From Chitinophaga nivalis (GTDB taxonomy: Bacteria; Bacteroidota; Bacteroidia; Chitinophagales; Chitinophagaceae), in NCBI RefSeq assembly GCF_025989125.1, contig NZ_JAPDNR010000001.1, forward strand, positions 7,366,087-7,430,086: a stretch of 64,000 bases of DNA, read 5' to 3'. Below are positions 10,901-20,900 of the stretch, in pieces. The translations under genes and the position numbers were made by a program. The first letter of the stretch is position 1; each line of letters opens with the position of its first letter. The notes under the pieces were generated by a model. The model ran no database searches and was not told the DNA's origin. It saw nothing but the letters and a program-made list of their open reading frames with translations.

Positions 10901-11726
10901 CTGCCAGCTGTTGCTGCCAGTATGCCTGCTGACCTGCGAGGATTTCGCCACTCAGGTATTCCCGTTGCCATACGGCAAAGTCGGCATATTGTATATCCAT
11001 AGGTGGCAATGCCGGTGCTTCTCCTGCAGAGAAACCCGCATACAATGCCATCAGCTCATTTACAATTACAGACAGGGACCAGCCATCCGCAGCAATGTGA
11101 TGTACGTTAATAGCCAGTACATGCTCCTGCTCCGTGAGCTTTATCAATCCCGCTTTCAACATATGATCTGCCTGCAGATCAAAGGGTGTTCTTATATATG
11201 CTGCTACGGTTTCTTCCAGCGTATCCGTGATTTCCACGTTATCCAGCTGCCAGCTATCCAGCTCCAGCAAATGCTGGTAAGCCTTCTTGCTTTGCTCAGA
11301 TAAACGAATCACGGTGCGCAATACTTCATGCCGGTTAATAATGTATTGCAATGCCTGCTGTAAGGCCGCTTTGTTCAATGTACCTTTCAGTCTTAATACC
11401 GCCGGAATATGATAATGCACACTCCCTTCCAGCTGATCTATAAACCACAGCCTTTCCTGGCTGAATGACAACGGCAAGAGGGTATCGCCATCGCGGGGCA
11501 CCGCAGTAATCCTATGCGTTTGCGCATTATCCTGCGATTTATTATCCTGGAAATAGGTGATGAGATATGCTTTATTGTTTCTCAGTTCATCCAGAAAAAC
11601 ATCATCTATTTCTGTATCCTCATGCATTTCAACGATCAGCTGATCATCATCCAGGAATATTTTAATTCCATTTTCATCAGCTTTCTGTAACAGTGCTTTT
11701 ATTTCGGACAAATTAAAATCGGACAT
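1..11726 (-). CDS. Nonribosomal peptide synthetase, third of the assembly line (modules 11-14), cut by the window edge
   Basis: Multimodular NRPS that takes over the peptide from the 7775-residue synthetase encoded just upstream (24-base gap). It starts at an ATG ending at 11726 with an acidic docking domain of about 60 residues (helix, then ..IKIFLDDDQLIVEM.., a TubC-N-like fold). I then read C-A-T (module 11), C-A-T (12), C-A-T (13) and C-A (14). Phosphopantetheine serines sit at residues 1077, 2126 and 3175; all are in phase with the start, so there is no frameshift. Pocket codes read by eye are DAFFLGVTF (Ile/Val-like), DIWQLTADD (diamino acid) and DFWNIGMVH (Thr). The fourth A domain stops at its FDAV motif at base 1. 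There is no epimerase in the visible part. The reading frame is open to the edge, so the C terminus and any thioesterase lie outside. At least 3908 residues. Cytoplasmic. Confidence 0.96.
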   Translation of the reverse strand, partial: MSDFNLSEIKALLQKADENGIKIFLDDDQLIVEMHEDTEIDDVFLDELRNNKAYLITYFQDNKSQDNAQTHRITAVPRDGDTLLPLSFSQERLWFIDQLEGSVHYHIPAVLRLKGTLNKAALQQALQYIINRHEVLRTVIRLSEQSKKAYQHLLELDSWQLDNVEITDTLEETVAAYIRTPFDLQADHMLKAGLIKLTEQEHVLAINVHHIAADGWSLSVIVNELMALYAGFSAGEAPALPPMDIQYADFAVWQREYLSGEILAGQQAYWQQQLADLEPLNLPGDYPRPAVQSTNGAAISRVLDRTLTGALNKLSQQEGATLHMTLLAAFEVLLYRYSGQEDICVGTPLAGRRRRELEDLIGFFINMLAVRNQLGNNPTFIGLLAQVKETLLAAYDHQDIPFEKVVETVMKTRDRSRSPLFQVMFTLQNTPATPDLTLGDLTLSVENTAHTIAKSDLSFMLGEADGELVLNVEYCTDLFKEATIIQMMGHYEQLLKAIVAQPSQQIDFLNMLQEGEANALLQLAAGVTTAYPDNKTITTLFAEQALIRPDAVAVVFEDAQLTYRQLDELSNQLAHYLLAEGVTTGMMIPVCIDRSVDMMVGIQAILKAGAVYVPLDPAHPPARLRFILDDTSSSVVLTTLDYWQDLFEAVSFAGKCICIDIMADVIALESPVQPVVALTADDQAYVMYTSGSTGNPKGVLVNHRNVVSLVKDTAYFPFNENSIVLSTGSTSFDAVTFDYWGTLLNGGQLVLSPEKKLLDSSLLKQLLIDKQVNGFFITSGWFNQLVNTDVEIFAGLNYVLTGGEKVSVEHVMKLRHAYPALNIVHVYGPTENTTFSLYYPVTEFAYPGTIPIGRPLYNRGAYILDKHQQLVPIGVPGEILVSGSGLAAGYLHLPEMTAEKFIVDPFNPAARVYRTGDLARWLPDGNIEFVGRADDQVKIRGFRIELGEIENILQQHPQVKQCVVIAKVGNSGSKYLIGYVVPEEEFDKAAVQAWLKDRLPDYMVPAQWVTMNELPLTVNGKVNRKTLPDPESEESATVAYVAPRNPVESTLVNIWQDILGVERVGIYDNFFELGGHSLLIIRLQVAIREQLQAAVEIKDLFVYMTIAELAAYVTPLQSAGGILPAITVQERPTHIPLSFGQERLWFIDQLEGSTHYHSPAILNLTGAVSREGLAYALKYIVERHEVLRTVIRQTTDDGNPYQEVIAADSWQMDTIHTGTELREDITAYINTPFDLANDYMLRASLISLSEEAHMLIVVVHHIASDGWSTAIVIKELKELYSAYIHARTPVLAPLPVQYADYAIWERTHLDDALLAKQETYWKQRLAGVQVLNLSTDYVRPLYESRNGTVLVFSLDKELTGALNQFSLQQGATLYMTLLSAFKVLMYRYSAQEDICVGTPVAGRKQAEVEGLVGFFVNTLAVRSDLSGTPSFQQLLQQVKANLLEGYAHQDMPFEKVVETVVKTRDLSRSPIFQVMFELQQSPDKSQDENDDFAFSLEETQHTTTLFDLTFTLSENGNGLFLSVEYCTDIFAATTIERMARHYEQLLRTVVADPQQQIDVLSILAPDEAAALLQQFSGPVVPYPTGKTFVQLFEEQAQLTPDAIALAFNETTLTYGALLAKANQLAHHLIQAGVKADTLVPICIERSLEMIIGVVGIMKAGGAYVPIDPKFPAERIGYILEDSNATILVSSETSREVIPAGTAIISMDGDQEILAQYPITNPVITTTPQQLAYVIYTSGSTGKPKGVLVEHAGLLNHLLAMITEFEMNAATSLAFTAPYTFDISVWQMINTLLCGGCTVIYPESLILRPDAMIRDVEARGITLLQLVPSYLTAVLQDDGGVQLSALQYLLVTGEAVSRQLLEQWFAHPAFGRIPVVNAYGPTEASDDVSFYFMREAPVSANVPVGKAVQNLHLYVLDAGHGLCPYGVPGEIAVGGIGVARGYLNRDALTAEKFIADPYHGGRMYKTGDVGRWLPDGNIEYLGRIDDQVKIRGYRIELGEIENAMHLHETVTGAVVVAKADESGIKRLVGYLVVTPEYKREVLQAWLQEQLPEYMIPVLVELPAFPLTANGKVDKKALPDPVGDAIQQRTYVAPRNETETQLAAIWQQLLGVERVGIYDNFFELGGHSLLAIRLLSQLRKALSVELTVKEVFLYPTVATLAARVSGDTGQTSLPPVTAVQPRPERIPLSYSQERLWFIDRLEGSTHYHIPAVLKLNGAVDVAGLSYALQQIVVRHEVLRTVIIEEDGTGYQQVLPADNWTLSIQDAGTQPEVLIAALAETPFDLARDYMLRAGLLRVSATEHILVINMHHIASDGWSSSIVVSELTALYSAYMDGREAVLPELPVQYADFAIWQRNYLSGDVLAQQQAYWKQQLSGVATLDLPTDFTRPAIQGRNGAAASFHLNLELTEQLNRLSQQQGVTLFMTLMTAFQVLLHRYSSQDDICIGTPIAGRSQQEIEGLIGFFINTLAIRNDLGGDPVFTALLQQVKETLLAAYQHQDTPFEKVVDTVVKTRDMSRSPLVQVMFVLQNLPEEAGDAGFSLNILEEEAAHTNAKFDLTFLLEETINGLALSVEYCTDLFRPDTIERMARHYEQLLQAIVAAPVQKLSELRMLSAAEETQLLNVFKGETAGYPKDKTIVDLLEAQALRTPDAVAVVYASEKLTYQELDARANQLGHYLRSKGVQPETLVPVCAERSLDMIVAMLGVLKAGGAYVPMDPLYPEDRIHYMLEDTAAQVVVCQRSNEHLFTHIANRVVIDGEAAAISAQPVTTVPVVRLPQHVAYVIYTSGSTGRPKGVLIEHENVVRLFETDKPLYDFNSSDVWTMFHSFCFDFSVWEMYGALFYGGRLVVVPKAVTQDTGLFGELLISEGVTVLNQTPSSFYVVQDYLTARTNTTTIRYVIFGGEALNPAKLKPWQELYPASRLINMYGITETTVHVTYQELTAAHVNSSASVIGKPIPTLTAYILDSHQSLVPVGVAGELYIGGAGVARGYLNRDELTATRFIASPFAAGERLYRTGDLARWYADGNLEYLGRIDDQVKIRGFRIELGEIEHVLQQSGLVSNGVVLAKADHTGTKQLVGYVVPKEGFSRDAVQAHLKIHLPEYMVPALWVILEEIPLTTNGKVNRKALPEPDADLLTDNEYVAPRTETEHQLVNIWQELLGIQRVGIHDNFFALGGDSIRVIKVVSKIASVLEKQVKVFEVYQAATIAQLGALLDEKTKADDTARLYEAVKAELEELRNKVLPQLADAALVEDVYPMSDIERGMIYVSLVNPADALYHDQFVYEMTAAFTPEILQEAYRLLAAKHSILRTAFHIGKDEQDLQVVYSKVDIHIDWFDLQDASGNLVKQTVEEYLAEERKTPFVVDKAPLWKASVFRLKEHNLLVFQFHHAILDGWSVASLNTELFTLCDMLLEQQAAIPVVPLKCSYKDYIIESLVAKRNDANLVFWKNELADYKRLDIFSRETAAEAMTYRYAPAFYQQLKEKAQRDKISMKGLFLGAYLFALNLLTHEEEVTVGLVTNNRPVLEDGDRLLGCFLNTIPLRMQLERQSTTWKTYFAQIEDKLVQLKERDRTSLFEITKITGEQTAEENPFFDAIFNFVNFHVYEKLGEDATAAGQLESQEEVKIRDHELTNTFLDCTVSITGNQLQVEYSLRKKLKSGKHIQDLLDYSNLVLEAFLHQDEALMHTSFRLPEAELAQLLPMFAGTVVSYPKDKTMVAIFAEQVAARPDAIALVYEDTRLSYQELDEQTTRLAHYLHQQGVTTGMLIPVCMDKHIDMMVCILGVLKAGAAYVPVDPAYPLERIRFIRENVGSSLILTTSDYQQTIFAAADITGNIICIDQLHELEKLDITAWTAPVLSPEDAAIIVYTSGSTGTPKGVILTHRNVVSLVKEADYYPFAPTQVLLSTGAISFDA
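2100..5185 (-). other. NRPS module 13: C-A(Thr)-T
   Basis: LCL-type C domain (IPLSYSQERLWF, HHIASDGWS). The pocket reads DFWNIGMVH, the classical Thr code. The T domain reads LGGDSIRVI (serine codon 2202-2204), the form also seen in module 1 and unlike the LGGHSLL of modules 9, 11 and 12. A charged linker of about 45 residues follows, leading to an unusual C domain. Limits are approximate. Confidence 0.82.
5245..8330 (-). other. NRPS module 12: C-A(Dap-like)-T
   Basis: LCL-type C domain (IPLSFGQERLWF, HHIASDGWS). The pocket reads DIWQLTADD; the paired Asp at 330/331 could bind a side-chain ammonium. It is nearly the code of module 10 and close to that of module 2 (DIWEMTADD). Dap is preferred over Dab because sbnA/sbnB lie in the same operon. 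T-domain serine codon is 5349-5351. Limits are approximate. Confidence 0.75.
8395..11726 (-). other. NRPS module 11: docking-C-A(Ile/Val)-T
   Basis: The C domain has the LCL-type opening (PLSFSQERLWF) and an intact HHIAADG motif, which suits the non-epimerised Dap10 donor. The A-domain pocket reads D235 A236 F239 F278 L299 G301 V322 T330 F331, between the known Ile and Val codes. The T domain carries LGGHSLL (serine codon 8496-8498). Outer limits are approximate. Confidence 0.8.
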
Positions 11727-11750
11727 ACTATAGGGTTATTAAGACTGATA

Positions 11751-14700
11751 TTACAATACGATTCTCTTACGTTTCTTTTCTTCTGCCTGTATAGCTTCCA
11801 CATGTTGCGCAAGGGCTTCAATGGTGGTGAGCTGGAAGAATGTTCTTACCGGTATTTCCATACGGAACTCATCAAAGATGGCAGCAGCAAGGCGCATCAC
11901 CAGTAGTGAGTGCATCCCCAGTTCAAACAGGTTATCTTCCACCCCTGCTTTTTCCAACTGCAATAATTGTTGACAGATACCGGCCAGTATTTCTTCTGTT
12001 TTATTACGCGGCGCGACATAGGCATTTTTTGCCAGGGCTTCTCCTACCGGGTCCGGCAGGTTTTTCTTGTCTACCTTTCCGTTAGGTGTCAATGGTAAAC
12101 GTTCCAGCGGAATAAGTACCGGTATCATGTATTCCGGCAACTTACCCTGCATGCAGGCAATGGCATCTTCTTTATTGTAGCCTGCTTTCGGCACTACATA
12201 TCCGACCAGGCGCTTCATACCATTGTGATCTGTTTTTGCTACTACCACCGCCTGACTCACTTGGTCATACTGTTGCAGTACCGTTTCTATCTCACCCAGT
12301 TCTATACGGTAGCCGCGGATCTTCACCTGATCATCCATACGGCCCAGGTATTCAATATTGCCATCCGGCAGCCAACGACCTAAGTCACCGGTTTTATACA
12401 TGCGCTGACCAGGATGGTAAGGATCTGCTACAAACTTTTCTGCTGTGAGATCCGGCCGGTTGAGATATCCTCTCGCTACCCCGATACCGCCTACACATAT
12501 TTCTCCCGGTACACCATAGGTACACAATCTGCCATGTGCATCCAATACATACAGCTGCAGGTTACGGATAGGTTTACCTACCGGTACATTCACGTTGGCC
12601 GGTGCTTCTTCCATAAAGAAGAAGCTCACGTCATCGGATGCTTCTGTAGGACCATAGGCATTTGCTACCGGAATATTGCGGAAGTGCTCATGCCCAAACC
12701 ACTGCTCCAGCAACTGCCGTTGTACGGCTTCACCAGTTACCAGCAAGTATTGCAGCGCTTCGAGCGTAACAGGCACATTGCCTTGCAATGCCGCTGTCAG
12801 ATAAGAAGGTACTAATTGTAATAAGGTAACGCCCTGCTTGTCTACCCTGCTGATCAGGGCATCAGGACGGAGTATTAATTCATTCGGATAAATGATGGTT
12901 CTTCCGCCGCAGATCAGTGCATTCACCATCTGCCATACAGAAATATCAAACGTATACGGCGCGGTAAATGCCAGTATCGTTGCTTCATTCATATTGAATT
13001 CTTCCACCATGGCCAGCAGGTGGTTCAATAAGCCGGCATGTTCTACCAACACCCCTTTCGGCTTACCGGTAGAACCGGAGGTATATAACACATAAGCCAG
13101 ATGTTCCGGTCCTGCTACAGGTGATGGTGCAGTAGTCAGCTGTTGCTGCCATAACTCTTCATCACCATCCACCGCCAGGATGGTGGCGCCGGTATCCGGC
13201 ATCGTTGCTTTACTGTTAATATCAGCTAATACGATAGTCGCTTTACATTCTTCGAAGATGTAGGTAATCCTGTCTGCCGGGAAGGCCGGATCTACCGGTA
13301 CATAAGCACCGCCCGCTTTCCAGATGGCCACTACACCGAGGATCATCGCTATACTTCTTTCGATACAGATAGGTATCATACTATCTGCCGCTACACCATT
13401 GGCGATGAGGTAACGGGCCAGCTGATTGGCACGGGCATCGAGTTCTGCATAGGTCAGCTGTGTGGATTCATACACCAATGCGATCGCATCCGGTGTACGT
13501 GCAGCCTGCTCTTCAAAAATGTGTACGAAGGTTTTACCTGTCGGATAAGGAATTTCAGGACCACTGAACAACTGCAGCAGGGTTTGTTCTTCCGCAGCCT
13601 CCATGATCCGCAGGGAACCAATGGTGCTGGCAGGTGTAGCCACTACTGCGCGCAGTAACTGTTCAAAATGTGTGATCATCCGCACAATGGTTTCTTCCTT
13701 AAACAGATCTACACAATATTCCACATAGCCGATCAATCCTGCTTCATCTTCTTTCAGCGACACACTCATGTCAAACATGGATGTGGTGTGTGCAGCGTTC
13801 TCCATTGATAACTCCAGGTCCTTTAAGGTAAAGGTGTCGGTGTCTGGTGCATTCTGCAGCTCAAACATTACCTGGAATAATGGATTCCTGCTGAGATCTC
13901 TTTCTTTCACCACGGCTTCCACTACTTTCTCAAATGGTATATCCTGGTGATCATATGCTTCCAGTAACATGGCCTTCACCTGTTGCAGCAACGCGCTGAA
14001 AGCAGGATCATTGCCCACATCTGTTCTGAGTGCGAGTGTATTCACAAAGAAACCGATCAGTCCTTCTGTTGCCTGCTGGGTTCTTCCTGCGATGGAAGTA
14101 CCTACACAGATATCATCCTGTCCGGTATAGCGATGTAATAATATTTTAAAGGCAGATAATAATGTCATGAACAACGTCACGCCCTGTTCACCGGATAACT
14201 GCTGCAATGCTGTTGTCAGTTGTTTATCCAGGCGATACCAGTATACGGCACCACGGGAGCTTTGAATAGCCGGACGCGGATAATCTGTCAGCAGGTTGAG
14301 GGTATCAACTCCTCTCAGCTGTTGTTTCCAGTAGTCCAGTTTTTGTTCCAGTACGGCGCCTTTGAGGTAGGTGCGTTGCCATACCGCGTAGTCTGCATAC
14401 TGGGCCGTTAATACCGGCAATACAACTGCCTGGTGGTTAACAGCGGCATCATACAACGTGGCTATTTCCTGTACGAGGATCGAAGAAGACCAGCCATCTG
14501 AGGCGATATGGTGCATCGTCAACACCAATACATGTTCTGTTTCATTTAACACCAGCAGGTGTGCCCGCAGCATATAGTCATCTGACAGGTTAAATGGTAC
14601 TGCTACCAGCTCTGTCACATAAGCCATCAGGGCGGTATGATCTGCTGCAAAACTTTCTCCGTCAATGACGGTCAGTTTCCACTGGTCTGCCTCCCGTATC

Positions 14701-14910
14701 TGTTGGTAAGCCAGCCCCTGTACGGTCACCATGACGGTGCGCAGTACTTCATGCCGCTGTACGATGGTTTGTAAAGCCGTGGTCAGGGCATCCGTATGTA
14801 ACTGTCCTTTCAGTCTTAAAACAGCCGGCATATGGTATTGTACGCTGCCTTCGAGGCGGTCAATAAACCACAGCCGTTCCTGTCCGAATGAAAGTGGAAT
14901 CAGCGCAGGT
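11751..14910 (-). other. NRPS module 10: C-A(Dap-like)-T
   Basis: LCL-type C domain (IPLSFGQERLWF, HHIASDGWS). The pocket reads DIWQLTADD, interpreted as a diamino acid and most simply Dap. The T domain reads LGMHSLL, with Met in place of the second Gly (serine codon 11907-11909). A basic C-terminal tail ends the protein. Confidence 0.76.
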
Positions 14911-17900
14911 CTGCTGCCGGCTTCGATACCTGGCAGTAATAATCCGCTGCTTGTTTCCTGTATATAGGCGGCCAGCTGTGCTACGGTAGCATGGGTAAAG
15001 ATGGCTTTCACAGACACCTCTGTTTCCAACTGTATCCGGATAGCAGACATCAACCGCATGGTGAGCAGGGAGTGACCTCCCAGTGCAAAGAAATTATCGT
15101 ATATACCTATCCGTTGTACACCCAGCAATTCCTGCCAGATAGCTACCAGTTTTTCTTCTGTAGCATTGCGCGGCGCTTCATAGCTGCTTTGCTGCAACAT
15201 AGCTGCTACCGGATCAGGCAGGGCTTTACGGTTTACCTTACCATTGGATGTCAACGGAATGGTAGTCAGTTCTACCCACAAGGCAGGTACCATGTATTCC
15301 GGCAGATGGCTTTTCAACCAGCTCTGTACGGCTTCGCGGCTAAATCCTTCTTTCGGTACCACATATCCTACCAGCTGTTTGATACCCGCATGATCCGTTT
15401 TCGCCAGTACTACGCCACTGCTTACCAGACCACTTTGCTGCAGCACATGTTCTATTTCACCCAGCTCAATACGGTAGCCACGGATCTTCACCTGGTCATC
15501 TATACGACCCAGGTATTCCAGGTTACCATCCGGATACCAGCGGGCCAGGTCACCGGTACGGTACAACCTTTCGCCCAGGATAAACGGACTGGCAATAAAG
15601 CGGGTAGCCGTCAGCTCGTCGCGGTTCAGGTAACCACGTGCTACACCGGCGCCACCGATATATAATTCTCCGGCTACACCCATCGGTACCAGCGACTGGT
15701 TACTATCCAGGATGTAAGCACTTAAAGTAGGAATAGGTTTACCGATGACACTCGCGCTGCTGCTGAGATGTGCCGCCGTCAGCTCCTGATAGGTTACGTG
15801 TACGGTGGTTTCTGTAATACCATACATGTTGATCAGGCGGCTGGCCGGATACAATTCCTGCCATGGTTTCAGCTTACCTGGATTCAATGCCTCTCCACCA
15901 AAGATCACATACCGGATGGTAGTGGTACTGGTACGGGCAGTCAGGTAATCCTGCAATACATAGAAGGAAGAAGGTGTTTGGTTCAGTACTGTTACCCCTT
16001 CGCTGATCAGCAGTTCACCAAACAAGCCGGTATCCTGCGTCACAGACTTCGGCACCACTACTACGCGGCCACCATAGAATAACGCGCCATACATTTCCCA
16101 TACGGAGAAGTCGAAACAGAAAGAGTGGAACATCGTCCATACGTCGCTGCTGTTGAAATCATACAGTGGCGCATCTGTTTCAAACAGGCGTACTACGTTT
16201 TCGTTTTCTATCAATACGCCTTTCGGACGACCGGTAGAACCGGAAGTATAAATCACATAAGCCACATGATGTGGTAAACGTGTTACCGGCACGGCAGTAG
16301 CAGGTTGCTGCGCAATCAAAGCATCTGCATCTATTACCACCCGGTTAGCTATCTGTTCAAATAAATGTGCGCTACTGTTATCACATACGACTACTGTTGC
16401 GGCGGTGTCTTCCAGCATATACTGGATCCTGTCTTCCGGATAAGCCGGATCAATCGGCACATACGCAGCACCCGCTTTCAGGATACCCATGATACCTACG
16501 ATCATTTCCAGGCTACGCTCTGTACAGATAGGCACGAGCGTTTCTACATCCACGCCTTTGCTACGCAGGTAATGTCCTAACTGATTGGCGCGTTCATCCA
16601 GTTCGCGATAGGTCAGGTGTGTTGCTTCATAGGTGACGGCGGTTGCATCCGGTGTCTGTTGTACCTGTGCTTCAAACAGGTCTATAATGGTTTTATCTTC
16701 CGGATAACCGGCCATCGTGCCAGAGAACTCGTGTAACAGCGTATGCTGTTCATTATCTGTTAACAGGGAAACTGTTCCCAGCTTCGCTTGTTTTACGGAG
16801 ATGAGCTGTTGTAATACCTGCCGGAAATGCGCCGCCAGCTGATGTATATATACCGTATCCAGTAAGCCGGCATTGTAGCTGAACTGAATCTGTAGTTCTG
16901 TTCCGGCAATCACAATGATGCTCAGCGGATAGTTGGTATGTTCCTGCAGACCTGCGTCTTCTACCGTTAATTTCCATTGACCGGATTTTACGGCCTCACT
17001 CACAGGGTAGTTTTCATATACCAGGATACTGTCGAATAAGTCGCCTGATAATCCTGCCCAGCGTTGTACATCATTCAGCGGAGAATATTCATATTCCCTG
17101 GAGCGGATCTGGTCTTCCTGCAGTTGCAGCAACCAGTCTGTTACGCGCATGTCTCTGTTGATGCGTACATGCAGCGGCAGGGTATTAATGTATAATCCCA
17201 CCCGTTGTTCAATACCCTGTAAAGCCACGTTACGACCAGATACCGTAGCACCATACACCACAGAATCCTGACCGGTATAATGGTGTAATATCCAGGCCCA
17301 GGCGCCCTGCATCACGGTATTTACTGTCAGCCCGTTTTGCTGTGCAAAAGCCTGCAGGCTGGTTGTAAATGCAGCATCGAGTAACAGGTTTTCTTTTTCG
17401 TAGCGGCCGGCACTCTTCGTGCGATCTGCCGTTACCGGAATGAAAGGCAGCAGGCTGGCTGCTTCCAGACCTTCCATATATTTACGCCAGTATTGTTCTT
17501 CTGCAGCTTTGTCCTGTGCATTGATATACCGGATATAATCTTCATAACGATCTTCTTCTCCGATCGATACTGTTTTACCTTCTGCATACCGCTCATACGC
17601 CTGCAACAATTCTTCCAGCAACACCGGTAAAGACCAGCCATCCAGCAACAGGTGATGATAAGTCCAGATCATGCGGTAGCTGGCATCGCCGGTGCGGAGT
17701 AAGGCTACGCGCATTAATGGCGGAGTCGTATAATCAAAACCCTGTGACTGATCTGCCAGGATAAAATGTGCAATGGCTTTTTCCTGTTCTGCGGCCGTCA
17801 TATGCCGGTAATCCAGTACCTGGAACGGCAGTGCGGCTTTATGATGTACACATTGTACCGGTATGCCCAGCGTGGCGTAATTAAAGCTGCTGCGCAAAAT

Positions 17901-20900
17901 ACTATGCCGGCTTAATACATGTTCCCAGCTTTGTTGCAGCAGGGCCGTATCGGCATCATGTACGGTACAGATAAACTGTTCTACATAGGCAGCGGTATGA
18001 TGATCATACAAACCATGGAACAACATCCCTTCCTGTAATCCGCTCAGGCGATAGATCGCAGATACGGCTGCGGCTACACCGGCAGGGCCATACAGGAACT
18101 GATCCAACTGGCGGTAGTGTACCTGACCGGTTAAACCATAATCAGAAGGTGTTGATATCGACGCTACTTGTTGTACACAGTGTGCGATCAACGTTTCCAG
18201 TTCGCGGCAATAAGCATCCGCAATCGCTGCAATGGTAGCCGCTTCATAGTGCAGGGTGCTATAGCTCCAGTGAAGCGATAACACGCCATTTTGCACCATA
18301 CTGTTGATCGTAATCTGCTCTCTCAGGCGGTAGGTATCGCCGGCGTCTTTTCCGGCGGCTTCTGCTGCTGCCTGCAGCCAGGTATTACCCTGTGCAGCGG
18401 CATCGAGTTGACCCAGGTAGTTGAACACCAGCTGCCAGGGTTGTTCGCCCTGTAAAGCCGGTACCTGGTTGATATATTTCAATACGCCATAGCCCAGCCC
18501 TTTGTCCGGGATTTCGCGTAATTGTTCTTTAATACTTTTGATGAGATCACCTGCCGTATCACTATCACCGGTATGGAGTAACACCGGATAGAGATTGGTA
18601 AACCAACCCACGGTGCGGCTGATATCCACGTCTTTGCTGATTTCTTCCCGACCGTGGCCTTCCAGTCCGATCACCACATCTGTCTGACCGCTGCGGTTAC
18701 TCAGGGTAGCCGCCAGCGCTGCCAATAACAGATCATTGATTTCGGTATGGTATGCTGCCGGTACTTCCTGCAACAGTTCACGGGTACGGTTCTCATCGAG
18801 CCCGATCGTATAGACGCCTGTATCTTTCAAATATACCGGTGCAGTGGTTTCCCGGTCTACCGGTAACTGATAATCCGCCTGTATGGCTTTCTCCCAGTAG
18901 TGTTGCTGCAACTGCACTCCCGGACGTTGTCCGTAGGCTGCCAGTGCCTGATACCATTGCCGGTAAGAAGTGCCTTTAACGCCCAGGCCTGTACGCTGTC
19001 CGGTCATCCGGTCTTCCAGCAGGCGGGCCAGGTCTTCCAGCAGAATACGCCAGGATACCACATCCACCGCGAGGTGATGCACAATCAGTAATAACCGGTC
19101 GTGGGTAGCCGTATCGGCTGTCCGGAATAATACCGGGCGGAATACATCCCCTTCCCTGATATTTAAACCTTCCTGATAGGATTGACCATACTGTGCGATC
19201 GCCTGTACCAGGTCTTTCTCAGCAGTGAGGTCTTTTACTTCCAGTCCGCTGTAATGAGTGCTATATAATTGTTCCCATCCGTCAGCTGTTTGTTGGTAAC
19301 CTAAACGCAACGCATCATGGTGCGATTGTAAGGTATGCAGTACATCCAGCCATACTTCCGTGGTGATGGATTTATCTGTGGCGAGTAATACGTGCTGATT
19401 AAAATGATCCTGCACCGGCGTTTGTTCGAAGAACCATTGCTGAATCGGTAACAGGCCTGCTGTTCCGGACAGTTCGCCCTGCTCTCCGTCGTTGCCTCCT
19501 TCCTGTTTGCGGTTGAGTAATATATCTCCCAAACGGGCAATGGTCTGGTGTGCAAAAATATCCCGCGCCTGCAGGGCATAGCCCTGGCGTTTTACGCGGC
19601 TTACCACCTGAATGGTGATAATGGAATCGCCGCCGAGACGGAAGAAATTATCGTGTATCCCTACCCGTGGCACACCCAATAATTCTTCCCAGATACCTGC
19701 CAGTAATAATTCTGCTGCGTTGCGTGGTGCTACATATGCCGCATCGGTACGTTCTGCTGCCACTGGTTCCGGTAATGCCCTGCGGTTTACCTTACCATTA
19801 GACGTTAAAGGAATCGCGTCAAGCGTCACCCATAAAGCCGGTACCATATATTCCGGTAAACGGGCTTTCAACCACTTCTCTACTACTTCCTGGTCAAAGT
19901 CTTTATCTGCCACCACGTAGCCTACCAGGCGCTTGGTGCCCTGTGCATCCGTTTTAGCCAATACCACACTTTGCTGTACCAGTCCGCTCTGTTGCAACAC
20001 GCTTTCAATTTCACCCAGCTCAATACGGTAGCCGCGGATCTTCACCTGGTCATCTATACGACCCAGGTATTCGATATTACCATCCGGTAACCACCGGGCA
20101 AGGTCGCCGGTACGATAAATACGTTCCTGGCTGCCATTGAAAGGTTGTCTGATAAATTTGCTTCTGCTTAATTCCGGCAGATTGAGATATCCCCGTGCCA
20201 GTCCGGCGCCGCCGATACACAATTCTCCGGCCACGCCTACCGGCACTTTATTTAACGCTGTATCTACTATATATAACTGTACATTTTCTATTGGCCGGCC
20301 TATTAAAATACCCCGTGCCAGCGGCTCCATACCATCAATGGTATTGAAGGTAAACACGCTGCAACCCACTGTTGACTCCGTAGGTCCGTACTCGTTAATC
20401 ATCTCTACATCCAGCTTTCTATCCAGCCAGTACTGTACGTGATTCAGCTGTAATGCTTCTCCACCCAGTACCAGTCTTCTTGTCACGGCAAACTGTTCAT
20501 TGAAGAACTGCTCCTGTTCAATCAGCTGCATGTGCGCCGGCGTCAGTTTAATGAAATCGTACGGCGCATATTGCAGCAGTAAAGGATCTTCAAATACTTC
20601 TGCACCATGACGGGAACCAATCACCACGGTTTTACCTGCCAGCAGCGGCATAAACATCGCGGTAAGAGAGGCATCGAACGTATAGGAGAAGTGTATAAAA
20701 CTACCGGATGGATTATCATCCGCATTCATATACTTCGTCTGATTATTGCGGATATAATGTAACAAGGCCGCGTGCGAAATCATCACCCCTTTAGGCTTAC
20801 CGGTACTACCGGAAGTATAGATGATGTATGCCAGCTGGCTACCCAAAGGATTTACCGGCAATACCGCAGTCTCCTGCTCGCGGATCTCTTCCACGCGTTC

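Noticed and set aside
1..11726. Third NRPS as a truncated pseudogene
   Set aside because: The frame is open to base 1 with intact motifs; the truncation is the window edge.
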